From: Kingdonia uniflora
Taxonomy: Eukaryota > Streptophyta > Magnoliopsida > Ranunculales > Circaeasteraceae
NCBI GenBank assembly: GCA_014058105.1
Contig: JACGCM010001948.1
Span: 558,001 to 622,000 of the forward strand
Direction of reading: 5' to 3'
DNA length: 64,000 bases
Notes under the pieces: generated by a model
Database searches by the model: none
Seen by the model: the letters and a program-made list of their open reading frames with translations, nothing else
Told to the model about the DNA's origin: nothing
Translations under genes and position numbers: made by a program
Shown: positions 1 through 12,400 of the stretch, in pieces
Numbering within the stretch: the first letter of the stretch is position 1
How the letters are laid out: each line of letters starts with the position of its first letter

Positions 1-4
1 TCAT

Positions 5-211
5 TCACAACATATTATGGCATATAATATCACTTTCATCATACAACCAACGTAAGTTTGCATTCTTATGCTCCCTCCTATTGACAGAAGGTGTTCTGTC
101 ATATTGGGTGGCCTCAACCAATAATAATACAAGGTTAACTGTAGTGGCTACAGCCGCAGTAACAACCTCTAATTCTAATATTTCATAATCATATTGATCC
201 ATCTTATTCAT
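5..211 (-). pseudogene. HARBI1-like nuclease N-terminal fragment (tentative)
   Basis: A 68-residue minus-strand reading frame with an acidic start (MNKMDQYDYEILELE), a hydrophobic Val/Ala/Leu stretch at about residues 16-35, then a basic segment (VNRREHKN) and a W-L pair. This order resembles the N-terminus of plant PIF/Harbinger-derived DDE nucleases (HARBI1-like), which often begin with a hydrophobic run followed by a short basic segment before the helix-turn-helix part. None of the DDE catalytic core is visible: the frame stops at position 5 and any continuation lies outside the window. Upstream on the minus strand the sequence is CT-rich, as in many plant 5' leaders. The family assignment is inferred from layout only; it could be an unrelated short ORF. 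Confidence 0.3.
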
Positions 212-882
212 AATCCAAAACCTCTAAAATTAACACAATTCATTGCAACCAATCATCACAATTCAACCAAAAAACCAATAAACATAGAGATATAGAGAAA
301 TTAAAATACCTTATGGTGGAGAGACGCAGAGAGAGGGTAGAGAGAGGCGTGGAAAGAGGGTGAAGAAAGGCGTGGAGAGAGACGTGAATAGCCGAGAGAG
401 AGGTACTATGGGAGGCGTTGTGGAAATGGAGAGATGCACGGGAGCGAGCGTAGAGTGAGGCATGGAGAGAGGGGCGAGAGAGGCATAATAATGACCGGGA
501 GAGAGGATGGAGAGACGTTGTGAGGGAGACGAGTTTGTTTGGTTTTTTTTTTATGTTTTTTATTTTTTTGTTGTTGTTGGGTTATGATTTAACCAATTTG
601 GGGAGTTGGGGTTAGGTTTTCATTTGGCAGATTTGAGTTTTTGGGTTTGAAAACCCTAAAATACCCTTACGTAAATCGATCTCAGGGTGTGAATCGACCA
701 ACACCACGACATAGAGGGAAAACGAGCAGTCAAAGGGAAACTAAAAATTTTGAGGTTAGAAGTCAAACAAAAAAACACGGGGGAGGGGGGGGGGGGGGGG
801 GGGTGGGTGGGTGAAGTTTTGATGTTAAAAGTGAGGCCTAACTTCCAGTTTTAATTTTTTTTGAAGATTTTGCTTACTTTTA
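212..882. other. Intergenic, purine-rich leader-like tract and poly-G run
   Basis: No gene is seen. Positions 315-530 are rich in GAGAGA/GGAG on the plus strand, so the minus strand is CT-rich and could be the 5' leader of the reading frame at 5-211. Positions 781-815 contain a run of 19 G (785-803) followed by GGGT repeats, a potential G-quadruplex or slippage site. Confidence 0.5.
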
Positions 883-896
883 TATAAAAAATAAGG
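883..896 (+). repeat. Direct repeat flanking the MULE, left copy
   Basis: TATAAAAAATAAGG is identical to 5521-5534 and marks the probable left insertion boundary of the MULE. Confidence 0.6.
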
Positions 897-988
897 GTTA
901 TTTAGCTTTTAGACCCGAAATAATGACCACGATTTGGGCTAACCTCCTATGATTGCCATTTTTAGCTTTTGGACCCTAAAACACCCAG
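897..988 (+). repeat. MULE left terminal inverted repeat
   Basis: Contains two related boxes, AGCTTTTAGACCC and AGCTTTTGGACCC, about 65 bp apart. Both occur in reverse complement at the right end of the element (5468-5520), where GGGTCTAAAAG and GGGTCTAAAAAC are about 30 bp apart. Confidence 0.55.
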
Positions 989-1294
989 GAAGTCGCTCTT
1001 CGAGATGAAAATAATATGAAGTACCATAAATACCCCTAACTCTGCCACGTATGATTTAATCTTAATCCCACACTGTAATTATGAATCCCACATATGATTA
1101 TATTGTAATGGCACACTATAAAACCAGATCCACGTATGATTTTTCATCAAACAGATCCAACGGCTATGACAAATCTGACCATTGCAACCCCAGTTACGGC
1201 TATAAAACTAACCCAGATCTTCATCTTTCTCTCCTCTCTCATATTAACTACTTCATCTTCTTCTTTTGGAAGTAACTTCATCTTTAGAACTCAA

Positions 1295-1980
1295 AATGGG
1301 TGGTGGAAAACATGAAGCTGGCACACAATCTAAGATCAGAAGTTTGTTTTGCATCTACTCAAAATAGGGTCTAAAAGCTAATTATTTAAGACACAGGGGG
1401 TCTAAAAACTAAAATTGAAACATTGGTTTTCTAGAATTTTTTACAGGTTGTTTGTCAAATGTGCAATCTTGAAGGTCACATTGTATTGAAATGTCCTTGG
1501 GTTTACACAAAATGCAAGAAAGCTACGTACAATAGTATCATAAAGCTGATGATATCTCTCACTGAAAATAACTATGAAAGGAAGTTCTTAAAGTGTCAAT
1601 ACTCAATTTGTGGATCCTTTTAATGGTTATCAGATGCTGTTAATCAAACCAAGGGAGCAGAAGGAGGTTCATCAAGTTCAAATGGTTATTTTGGGTGTGG
1701 TCAAAGTAATCATTGGCTGAGAGGCTGTCCTTGGGTTAGATTTCCCTGTACTGCATATGGGTCCAATTACATTATGAAAATGTTTACTTCTAAGACACAA
1801 CAGTCATTTAGGCAGAAATTTTTGAAATGTGATGATCCAATATGTAATAATTTTATTTGGTTAACTGATACAATAAGAGAAGAATCTGTAAAAAATGTAA
1901 AAATGATAGTAGAGATGTCATTAGATGAATTTGTAGCTCAAGTTACTACAAAAGTGACAGTGGAGAAGGAGAAAATGTAA
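1295..1980 (+). pseudogene. Decayed CCHC plus GRF-like zinc-finger gene in the MULE
   Basis: A TATA-like motif (CTATAAAAC) sits near 1200. A short first exon starting MGGGKHEAGTQ at 1295 is followed by an apparent intron ending TTTTTACAG near 1446. The rest reads as two tandem modules. Each has a CCHC knuckle (C-x2-C-x4-H-x4-C, e.g. CQMCNLEGHIVLKC and CGQSNHWLRGC, the latter preceded by FG) followed by a GRF-type finger with a spaced C, a basic R-K-F-L-K-C and a C-x-x-F-x-W ending. A stop (TAA) interrupts module 1 just before the W near 1620; module 2 and a short acidic C-terminus stay open to 1980. GRF fingers bind single-stranded nucleic acid and occur with CCHC knuckles in plant topoisomerase 3-alpha. 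No topoisomerase core is present, so this may be a captured fragment or an accessory gene of the element. The GRF assignment comes from spacing only. Confidence 0.5.
1366..1425 (-). repeat. Internal third copy of the MULE terminal repeat
   Basis: GGGTCTAAAAGCTAAT and GGGGGTCTAAAAACTAAAA are closely similar to, and in the same orientation as, the right end at 5468-5520. It lies inside an apparent intron of the GRF-like gene. It could mean two overlapping terminal-repeat structures (897-1425 and 897-5520) or an internal duplication of the end. Confidence 0.5.
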
Positions 1981-2351
1981 TGATATAAAATGACAGTTAA
2001 ACATCTGAAATATATGTTGTATTTAAATAAGAAAGAACATAGAAAATTGTCTTACAAATAACAATTAACACATCACCATTGTTAAACTCAAATTGTCTTA
2101 CAAAATGATCAAATTCTCCAAGGGGCCATAACTGGTACAACTTTGTTAGTCACTCTATTAGATGGTTCTCCTTGCCCTGAAGCGTCAAACCAATGTGCAA
2201 ACCCTCTGGATGTCTGAATGGTTCTATATCCACCATGTTCTCTTCTAGCATTAGGATCTTGCCTAGGTACTCTAAAATGCTGACCAGTTGAATGAGATGG
2301 TTGAAATGACTGTGATGGTTGAGTTGAAATAGGAGTTGAAGGTTGAGGTGG

Positions 2352-5295
2352 CTATGATGGTTCTTCAGCTCTCCCTCTCCCTCTCACCCTCCCCCTTGTT
2401 GAAGATATCTTAAATTCAGTGTCTAATTTGTATGTCTTTGCTCCTCCTCTCCCCATGCCTGAATTTTCTGTAGGTTGACCTTTACAAGTTCTGTTGTTGT
2501 GCCTAAATGTTTGACACTTACTATATCTTCTTGGTTGTCTCGCCACACCATTTACCTCATCTGCCTCTCTTCTCCTTAGTGTTATAGGTCTCCCTGCTGG
2601 TCTTAACAATGGTGGTGATCTGATATCTCTTGTAGGCTGTTTCATAAGAGTAAATGTATACTATGAAAATCAAGATAAATCAATAATTCAGTAATCTAAG
2701 GGCAAAAGTAACATACTTCTCCCCACTCTGATGAGTCTGCAATTGGATATACAGCTTGGTTGTATGCTGCTACATAGGCTGCCACCCTATTGTAATGACT
2801 ACAATATCTGTACATAGGCCATGATAAAGTTGTGAAATAGTAAAATACACAATAAAATTATAATTATGACATATTAACTAAAAAAGAAAGCACTTACTCA
2901 ACCCACTGATATTTCAGTTTATCAATCACTTTTATTACATGTACACAAGACAATCCAGTGATCTGCTAAACATTGTAAGTGCATGTATGTTCTTCCAAGT
3001 TCAATATCCACCTTGTGCCACTGTCATTAAGGACTAGCCACTGATCCTTTTCAAATCCCTCTAATATGTAGTGGTGACTGTATGTTTTCAACAACTCAAT
3101 CCTCTTCACTGCTCTAGGTACCAATCTATTCTGATCCCACTCTCTTGCCTTCAATTTCCTTTCATACATGAGTGTCATCTGCATCAAATTCAGCCTTTCT
3201 ACCATCTTGTTTAAAGGCTTATCTCTAATCTTAACAATCCAACTGTTAAATGATTATGAGAAATTATTGGTCACATGCTCACACTTTGTAAAAGTATCAA
3301 AGTAATACCTACACCAAGATTCATATGGCTCCCTTTCTAACCATGTTTTTACATCAGGTTCTGCAACTCCCAACTTGTCCAAATTTTCTTTTATTACAGA
3401 TTTTTTGTATGCCTTTGATGCATTCCAAGCCAATGTCATCAAATAAGTACCTCTGTACAGTTGTTTAAAGTTTTTGTATATGTGCCTAAAACAAAATCTA
3501 TTATTGGAATGAGGGAGCACTTGTGAAACTGCCTCAACAAGACCCTTTTGTCTATCAGATATGAATGTCAATTTAGATGGGTATAAGGTGAGCTGGTCTT
3601 GCACCAAAGTTAAGAAATTTATCCATGTAGGTTGATACTCACTTCTACAAAGAAACACTGCTATAGGGAAAAAACAATTGTTTGCATCAAGAGATAAGAT
3701 GCTCAAACATTGGCCTCCATATTTGCCTTTCAAGAAACATCCATCTAGACCAAGAATTGGCCTACAACCCTTGGTGAACCCATCTAAAGTTACCTTAAAA
3801 CTAATACACATGTCTGTAAACTTAAGATTACCATCTTCCATACTACAAGTAGCAATACTACCAGGGTTTGATTTTTGAATCTAAACACATAGTTCTTGAC
3901 ATAAAACATAACCTTTATCATATAACCCCGCTATCTTCTCCATCACCATGTTCCTTGCATTCCATGCAGTGTAATATGAAACTCTTACTCCAAATCTTCT
4001 ATACACAATATCAGATATCTACATTGGCTTTGTTGTACTTGTATCTCTGATTAGATTCTCAATCTCCTTTGCAACCCAAATAACATTTGCATTTTTGTTC
4101 AATGTGTCATTCTTACCACTATACTGATATATAAAATGCCCATTTTTAAGTATCATGGTGTGGCCATCATTTAACCTTGTTATGAACACCCACCAATGAC
4201 AACTTGGTATCTCTTTACACACATATTTAATCTTCTTGCTTTCATTCTTCTTTTATTTAAATGTGAACCTCTGAGTAATTGCAAAATTCCTTATAAATGA
4301 CCTATACTCAGATATATTTGGCCACTCCATCCCAATTGTCAATATAAACTCTAGTGCTTGAGGTGGCAGAAAGGGTTCCTCATCTTCATGATCTTCTTTC
4401 TCATACAAGTTTGAAGATGCCATCACAAAATCTCTATTATTAGCAAAACCTTCATGATCTTCTATGTGATCCATTGTAGGAACATCATCACCATCCTGTG
4501 ATGTATGATTACTATGATAGTCTTCTTTAACATCCATATTATCAAAGAATGAGTCCTTAGTTAAGTCTTCAAACTCATTGTTCTCAAACTGCCTCATAAG
4601 CTCATCTATTGTCTATCTTGCAACTTCCTCATCAACATTATCTACATCCTTCTCATTAATTTTAAATTCTTCTTCACTGGCATAGTCTTTGGTTAAATCA
4701 TCAAGCTCTTCCTCAGAAAGGTAATCAACCCTAACTTTCTTCACCTTAGGTTTTTGTGATTTGGTTTTTGCTTTTCTCTTTAAGGATTCTACATTAAAAG
4801 CCTTAGAAGTAGGCACTTTTAATGGTCTAGTTGTCTTATCTAAACATCTAGTAGACTTTTTTCCCCTTAATTTTTAGTTTATCATATCGTAACTGTAATG
4901 GTGATTCTTCAACAGGGATTGGCACTATTTCAGGTGTTTCCTCTGTTTATATGAAAACTCTGTAATACCCATGAATTAGGTCTTCATGAATGTGCATTAA
5001 CATCAACTTAACTTCTAAATCATTACTAACGGCATGCAAAACACCGTCTATAAAAACAATAACCCAATCACACCTCCCTCACAAGAACATTATTATCTAG
5101 ACCATGCTCATCGTCTATCCTTGTAGCAATTAACCCCAGCAGTTTCACAAAACTAATGTTTACATGCACAATTAAGGCAAAACAACTACCACCCTTGTAT
5201 TGACTCACTCCGTACCCACTCTTACATGGTTCATCCCACTCCCCACCATACTTAATTACTAGGTAAAATATTTCATAAATTTCATCATCAGACAT
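2352..5295 (-). pseudogene. MULE transposase, broken
   Basis: Reading along the minus strand, the parts come in the order known for plant MULE transposases. A PB1-like N-terminal domain lies at 5295-5068 (YLVIKYGGEWDEP...YKGG), acidic/basic linkers at 4816-4253, and a MuDR-type DNA-binding part at about 4330-4019. The MULE DDE core is at 3841-3254 (LDGCFLKGKYGGQCLSILSL, then FISDRQKGLVEAV and CFRHIYKNFK). A SWIM finger is near 2960-2880 (TCTYNV, then a stop, then GLSCVHV), and a C-terminal zinc knuckle at about 2540-2510 has its first Cys replaced by Tyr. A stop codon replaces the conserved Trp of the SWIM motif and the parts lie in different frames or are separated by introns, so the gene is probably inactive. 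Family assignment is firm; exon limits are not resolved. Confidence 0.85.
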
Positions 5296-5467
5296 GGTTT
5301 CAAATGGTATATAAGAAAATTCAAATTTTAGCTTACCTTGTACTATAATAACATTCCCTGTTGCCTTGATCCAACAATTTCTAAATTACAAATGACAATT
5401 AATTGACAATCAAGTTGTGTTGTGTTTTATGTGGCCTAAAATACCTTGTGCATTACGTGCTCGAAAC

Positions 5468-5520
5468 GTGTAGGGTCTAAAAGTAAATATTTTTCAAACA
5501 CAGAGGGTCTAAAAACAAAA
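5468..5520 (-). repeat. MULE right terminal inverted repeat
   Basis: GGTCTAAAAG and GAGGGTCTAAAAAC boxes are inverted relative to the boxes at 897-988. A similar tract in the same orientation is found inside the element at 1366-1425. Confidence 0.55.
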
Positions 5521-5534
5521 TATAAAAAATAAGG
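5521..5534 (+). repeat. Direct repeat flanking the MULE, right copy
   Basis: TATAAAAAATAAGG is identical to 883-896. It lies about 225 bp upstream of the GEMIN2 start codon, so the MULE inserted in the promoter-proximal region of that gene. Confidence 0.6.
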
Positions 5535-5759
5535 TAATTATGGCTAGGTATTTAGAGTGGTTACTTAGGGAAGAGAGGGAGAGACGCATGATTGACGTTT
5601 GTTAGTTTGAAAACTTGTATAACCCTAAATCTAACACTCCAAAACCTAAATAACCCAAAAAAAACTAACTCACGGTGAGAAGTTTTAAAAACATCACAGC
5701 TCCTCACTCTTGACCAACAAACAGCCTTATTATAAACTTCACTTAAGCTTTGTTCAACA
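5535..5759 (+). promoter_or_regulatory. GEMIN2 proximal upstream region
   Basis: The 225 bp between the MULE boundary and the GEMIN2 ATG hold a telo-box-like motif (AACCCTAA at about 5623-5630), common upstream of plant genes for translation and RNA metabolism, and a related AAACCTAA near 5640. No convincing TATA box was found. This is all that separates the transposon from the coding sequence, so some regulatory sequence may lie inside or beyond the MULE. Confidence 0.4.
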
Positions 5760-6447
5760 ATGTATTCTTCCACCAATCCTAGATTTGATCAATCAATCAC
5801 TCTCAAACCCATCCTCTCTTCGATACCACAACAAACCCCAGAGCTTACAATCCCTCAATCTCAACGTCAGACTGAACCCTCACAAACACCCCCAACCGAA
5901 GAACGAAACCCAGAGATTACTATCGAGTCTCAATCCGTCGAGAAAGAAGAGGAAGAGGCAAAGATTGATGATTTCATCTCTGGGTCTGAAACCAAGGTAC
6001 CCCAGAACCACGAGAAAGATGGCTTCTTGCCTTTCTTGCTCAACGACCAAAAGTCACAGAGAGTGGAGATCTTCATGATGGATAACTCTTTAGTGATTCA
6101 ACCAAAGATGTCTCAACAGCCCGCTGAGACGACAATGGCGGCGAAGTGTGAATTGATAAGCAATGTTTCGGAGGAGGCGAATGGTGGACGGGATATCAGC
6201 GGCGAGACGGGAAGTAATGGGTATTGTAGGAAGAGGTATAGAAGAAGTGATATGGAGGCACTTAAGTTTGTGAATGTTGAAGAGCAGAGGAAAATGTGGA
6301 ATGAGATATATATTGGGTTGGAACCTGCTGTGAGTAGAGAGTTTGATAATTTGTCTGCCGAAAAATCGTCTATTGGAAAGCCTCAAAAACCGAAAAGTCG
6401 CAGGAGGTCCGCTATGGGATTGAAGAAAGACAAAAACCTAATCCTGA
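5760..6447 (+). CDS. GEMIN2: GEMIN2 coding exon 1
   Basis: Starts at ATG in context CAACAATGTATT and encodes about 229 residues of the low-conservation N-terminal extension, rich in Gln, Pro, Ser and Glu (e.g. VEKEEEEAKIDDF). A basic patch (KPKSRRRSAMGLKKDK) near its end could act in nuclear import. It ends CCTGA before a perfect donor GTAAGT at 6448. Confidence 0.9.
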
Positions 6448-9400
6448 GTAAGTCCTCTATGTCCTTTTACTAATTCTTTTTGTGCATTTGAGTTACTTTT
6501 CTATACGACTTTTTAGTTACTAGATCCTTTGGGGATGTCTCATGGATCAAAGTTAACCAATTTTTTTCTTCTATATATCAAACATCTGGACCCTCAACAT
6601 GATATGGGTATTTTGTAAATCCTTACTTATTATAAAGCTATGGATGCTCAAGTTATGGGCACCTCACTAATCGCATAGGCGTCCACCATCTATGCAAGGA
6701 AGGTGTAAAAATGCGTAGAATATGCATATAGAAGATAAAATGTGGAAAAACTACGGTTGAGTGTCAGGAAAAAAATATCCTCGTTCTACTGGTGTGGGAT
6801 TTTCGCCCAAAATGTGGAAATATCTCACCCCAAATTTAGTTTAGGTATCCAATTTTGTCTCAATGACAGGCAAAAAAGAAAATAAAAATAAATTAGTAGA
6901 CCTTCATACATATCGCTGATCCACAAAATCATTTCAAAATACGTTTAGACTACCATTTAGATAGATAAAATTCCATAGTTAAATCATGAAAACAATGTAA
7001 ACACTACAACTAGTTACAAGAAAAAAAAATGTCTGTAAAGAATGATATTATGTGCATCTACATACAAAGAAAGCTTAGTGTTTTGTTAAGAGCAAGGTAA
7101 CAGTTGACCTGTTAAGAAAGAGAAGTATTAGAAACGATGTGCGACTATAAATAAGAGCATTTACCTTTTAAAGCCTAACAATCTGTACTTTTCATATCTT
7201 CCTTCTCTGTTCTTTCGCCTAGATCTCCGTAGGTGGTGAAATAACATTGAACACCGAGGTTGGGCTATGAAAGAGGACATAGGACTATATTTACAAGTTA
7301 CAGCTTAGATGCTTCAGTGGGTTGAGTGAGTGTTGGTTCATTGGTTTAAGATTGCGAGTTTAGGGTGGTGGTTTATATACCCTATAACCCACACTCGACC
7401 TTGTTGTAGAGATTGAGGAACTTAAATTGTAATAAACCAAACTTGGATTTAGAAAACACATTTAAACGTATAAATTAGGACAAGAGTTGCCCCTCTTCTA
7501 AATTAACAGTTATCATTTTATTTTGTGGTTAGATCAAAGAACACAGAGAGGGAGGGAGGGTTGCTATTTTGAGTGGTTTGGTGGTTTATCCTAAGACTTG
7601 GTTTCCAATGAATTTTCATTTATTTTATTAATGCAAGATGCTAATCTTACCTCATAAAGCTTTGATAGTAGTCATTTACTTTAGGAGGTATTCTAAATTT
7701 CTAGAACCACATAATGCATATCCTTTGCTTTTGGAGATTGTGTGCAGATGCTTATCCTCAATATCTGTGATTGATTTACCATTCTTTTTGGGCAAAGATA
7801 GTATACCTGTTGTTATATATACACAAGGTCAGATAAAAGACATATATGGGGTGTATTAACTACCTAATTATTGGTAACAAAGCACAGTATTTTATTGCGA
7901 TTTCATTTTCATCAATGCATCAAGATTTGGGCACCCAACTTGAATGATTTGACGGATATCAAGCACAATGCCCATAACCTGAAAGTTAGAGGCTTTGCTA
8001 CTAGTTATTCAATGTATTTATTTGGTAGCAAGAAGCATTTTGTTTTCACAGCTTTCTTTGTGGTTCTAAGTACTTGGAGATGTGGTCATGCGAGCTAAAT
8101 TTATAAGTATATATGGAACTTTGATTTTTTTTTCTTGTTTGGTTTGTTTGTGTCAAATAGTGTCAATTTGATGGGTTTTCTTATCTCCAATGTGTACAGG
8201 TATGGTGGTTACAAATGGAAGAGCAAACCACCTCCAAATATATGCGCATTAAAGATTGGGAGCAAATAACAAAGGCTGATTTGTGATATGATCTCCATAA
8301 ACCACTAGACTTATATACCTGCACAGATGACAGTTTAGGTGGAATATATGATTTGTAATACAACCCGGTATAGGAGGTGACTACTGTATCTGAGGAAATA
8401 CATGCCAACTGTACATATACATAGTAAACTGATGATATATTTTGAGACGACCCTTCACTTACAATCCATTAATCAAATGAATTGACTCTTCTCTTTTCAT
8501 GGCTGAAGTTTGTTTAACAATTTATGCAAATATTTGCGTTTTGATTTATAGATCCTTGTAGAGGTAGTTGCTTTTAATTAAAATACATTAGAGATTGACA
8601 ATGCTTCCTATCACATGTTTCAGGTGAAGTATGCAATCAAGATATGCATATTAACTTCGGTGAGCCTGATATAGTTGAAGCATGTCCTCAAAAGATGAAG
8701 GATGGCTTGCAGGTGGTTGTTCACGACTGCAATGATGAACTAGCCATAGATGTGGAGTGCCATCAAAACGATGATAGTGACGGGGAGATCAACAGTATTC
8801 AGAGACCTGCCTTCTTTGTTGACGGAGATCCTGATTTTGAGTCGGGCCCACCGCAAGATGGCCTAGAGTACCTTAGGCGTGTTAGGTACTCTTCGAAATC
8901 TCATTTTAGCTTATTTCTAGCATCATTGCTATATGTAACTGAGGAGAGCCTTCTTTCTTACACATATTTGGCACTTGTCTAAATCTCTTTTTAGCATCAT
9001 GTTGAATGTGTGAATGGGGGAAGGCATTCTTTTATTTCTGCTTGCATTTGGGGTTATCTCTACGTCTCTTGATATCCCTATTTTTCTTCTTCTTTATTTG
9101 AGAAAGCAAATTTTATCACAATCACTTAAATAAAGATTTCTGATTTGAGAACTAACATAAATCCCAAAGATTAAGAGAATACTTTACAATCAGCTCATGA
9201 TGGAGCTCTAGAAACCTCTTCATTTCACTACGAGGTCTTGAATCCCACTCCTTCCATGACATGGCTTCAAGTTATATACCAAGATTGCACATACTTTGAA
9301 GATAACAGCATCTAACTCCTTAACGTTTCTATTGAAGTGGTGCACATAGCTCCTTGAACAAGACCTGACCAATGGCCTCATGGTGTATGGAGTAAGATTT

Positions 9401-12400
9401 GGTAAGAAACTTCCTGATTCATCCGTCCCTTAAAAATCTCATAATGTCTGCCTAGAATAACTGTAAACTGGGAACATGATAATCAAAAGCTTGACATGTG
9501 GTTGAGGTCATGACCTCCTCAACCACTCCACTTGGATTGCAACCTCGACTTTCATTGAAAAGTGCATTATTGACAGGAGAAATTGCTTTCCTTGCTTAGG
9601 TAATCAACGTTAGAAGTTTCCCATTCATTATCCAAGGTACGAGGAATGTATTCCTTCGATTGATCATGCTAAAAGGGAGCCCCTTGCAAACACAACCCAA
9701 AAGAAGACAAAATAGGGGATTCCAAACAGATAAGAGGTGAAGGAGAGGGGAAACCTGTAGAAGGGATTATCTATCGGCTGAGATTAGAGGTAAATGGATT
9801 GAACAACTTACTAAAATTGAAATGTACCGGTCCCCGCTTAGTACTAAGGGGGGAGTTCTTACCAAAGGGGCTGATGAGATTGGCTTGCGTAGAATCATCG
9901 TAAGACATTACCGAATGACCGTTAGAACTAGCGCACTGAGGGCTTCTCCCCTGGAGTCTTCCGAATAACAGGGACATTTAGTAGCTCGTCAGAAAAATCA
10001 GAAAATGTTCTCCGTAGGCTAAAACCTCTTCCTTTATCGACAACATCTTTGTAGCTCACACCACTTGCACTCAAATTCGTCGAAGAAGAATACTGCTCGG
10101 TAACCAAAAATTGTTTTTGCACATTAACATTTGGTTCTTTTCCACAAGAAGACTTAATCCCTTCCATCCACTTATTGGTAACTTCAATAACATCGGTTCC
10201 CTTATCAAATACTGATTTGACCATGCTAACATGGACCATACAGGGGATATTACCATTAATCATGTTCAGACTTCAGCCATCTTCTATGGGTTTGCTTACT
10301 TCCGGATGGCAGTACACCATTATCCTCTTTACCATCTATTGAACACACATTCTGGTCAATACCTAAAAGCCGATGTACGCCAATCTCCACAAATAACTTA
10401 AACTCAACAGTTGAATCTGTTGACGCTACAACCTCCTTAGGAATATTCCCCGGAGAGTTATTGATCTTAAGGCATAAATGGGCACGTCCTCTAACATACA
10501 AAGTTTTAAGTTCTATTTCTATAAAGCCACCCAATGAATCACCAATTGTATGAAAGATGGGTACATACCACAAATGTGAGGGGAGCCCCTAGACCTTCAC
10601 CCATGTCTCAGCCACTATAGTCCTTTCTCTTATCTTACCTACTATATGTTCGTTGAACTTCTTCCATGTCTCGATCTCTTCTTCCTTGTCTATAATTGTT
10701 TCCCTACTACAATGAGAGGGAAGGGTCTCTCCTACACTTTGATCCCTTGTGCCTTGAACACCAACTGGGACTAGGCCTTGTGAACCCTCACCAACAATAG
10801 TGTCGGTTATACTTTTATAATTGCCAACCCCATTGCTTCCAAATATAATATTCTGGAGAGCCCCCTCCAATAACTTTCATCTTGACATCTCACATCCTTC
10901 TGGAAATAGTAACGTATTTTTATTGTTTAATGCGTGGAAAAATTTCAAACTAAGGTACCTGCCTCTCTCATTAGACAACAACTCTATAATCTTTGTACTT
11001 CCATCATTAAAAAGCTTCTTTTTGAATAACGCATCCCATATTCTACTAATCACTAACTTAGCCATATCTGCCAACTAAAGTCCCTCGATTGCCGAAACCA
11101 ATACCTCGAGATGTAGTCTTGGAGAGCGTTCAATAATTTTAAAACGTTTTAGGACTTTTAGATTTAACCCCGCAATTGACACAAATTTTCTACCAACTTC
11201 AAACGTACGAACAATAGTGTCTTCATTAGGATTTTCCATATAATGGCTCGGGGGTTCTCTATCTTCATATATTGGTGTTTGCACCTCCAACACATTAAGC
11301 TTTTGCCTGGCTAGAAAAGTCGGCTCCTTAAGGGCCAAGGCGAATGCACTCCATCCTCTACCATCATCTCCAAATCATCTCCAAATGGAACAATAATTGA
11401 GCAGGAAAAACCAAACTTATAACCCAATGATAGCTTAATACACAAGCTTCTCCGGTCGGATAAAACTTGCATCAACACTCTACCTTTATCTTCGTACTTG
11501 CTACAAGTCTTATTGTGAACATCCACTCTACCTGCCAACTCCAGGATTACTCTATAACACCATTTTGCCTCTAGCGATGAAAAAAATAGTCTTTGTTGAT
11601 ACACACTCCCGACTTCCTCTATCCTCACCCTCAAATTTTTCCAGCAGTACCAGAACACCTTGCCCTCTATCTTAACTTGTTTCCTCAACTCCATTACAAA
11701 TACAAAGAGAAACCAACCCAAAACAGATCAGAGGAAGAGAAGACAGAGAATACCTCCATGGTAAGTAGGAAAAGATACATTCCTTTCCTGAGATATCTCC
11801 ATAATTGTGTATTCCTGGAAACCACATAGAGACCAAACAGGTATTTATAACCAAAAGGAAACTCAACAAACCAAAATCCAATCGGAAATAAACCCCATCC
11901 TCAGCTCAAACTCTGAAGAAACCCAACGAAGCACAACTCTAGATATAAGGATTAGCAAGCAAAACCCAAACCAATCGCAAGAGACGCCATACCCACCAGA
12001 ACTCTCTTGGGGAAGTCGCAACAAAAGCTATCGCAGAGAACCCTAGAAATCAAACACAACAAACCCAAGTAACCAATCACAATAAATCCAATTTCATAAA
12101 CCCACTACTACCACAAAACTCTAAAACCGGCCACGATTACTAGAGAGAGATGGAATCAATCAAAACTGTCGAGTAAAACAAGATTTTTGGTCTAATTCCG
12201 ATCCTTACGGCAAACCCTAGAACTGAGACCAAAATCCATCCAAAAAATAGGGGAGCAAAGAGAGATTCTATCACCAAACATCCCCAGATTCTACCCACTT
12301 AGTTAAACCTGTCAAAGATCTGAAGAAATGAGAGAGATCTGAAGAGAGAGAGGGAAGCTGTCCTCTTCACCCAACGAGGTGCACTTTAGGAGTGTTAAGG

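Larger units (their letters stand above)
897..5520 (-). mobile_element. Mutator-like element (MULE), about 4.6 kb
   Basis: The element contains a decayed MULE transposase on the minus strand (5295 to 2352) and a second decayed gene on the plus strand (1295 to 1980). Its ends are weakly inverted: the left end has TTTTAGACCC at about 903-926 and TTTTGGACCC at about 977-986; the right end reads inward with TTTTTAGACCC and ACTTTTAGACCC. The element is bracketed by an exact 14-bp direct repeat (TATAAAAAATAAGG at 883-896 and 5521-5534). That is longer than the usual 8-10 bp MULE target duplication, so part of it may be chance or terminal sequence. Divergent, short TIRs are common in old MULEs. Confidence 0.75.

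Noticed and set aside
7638..8098. Open frames in GEMIN2 intron 1 as extra exons
   Set aside because: Exons 1 and 2 already join in frame, and these frames lack conserved residues.
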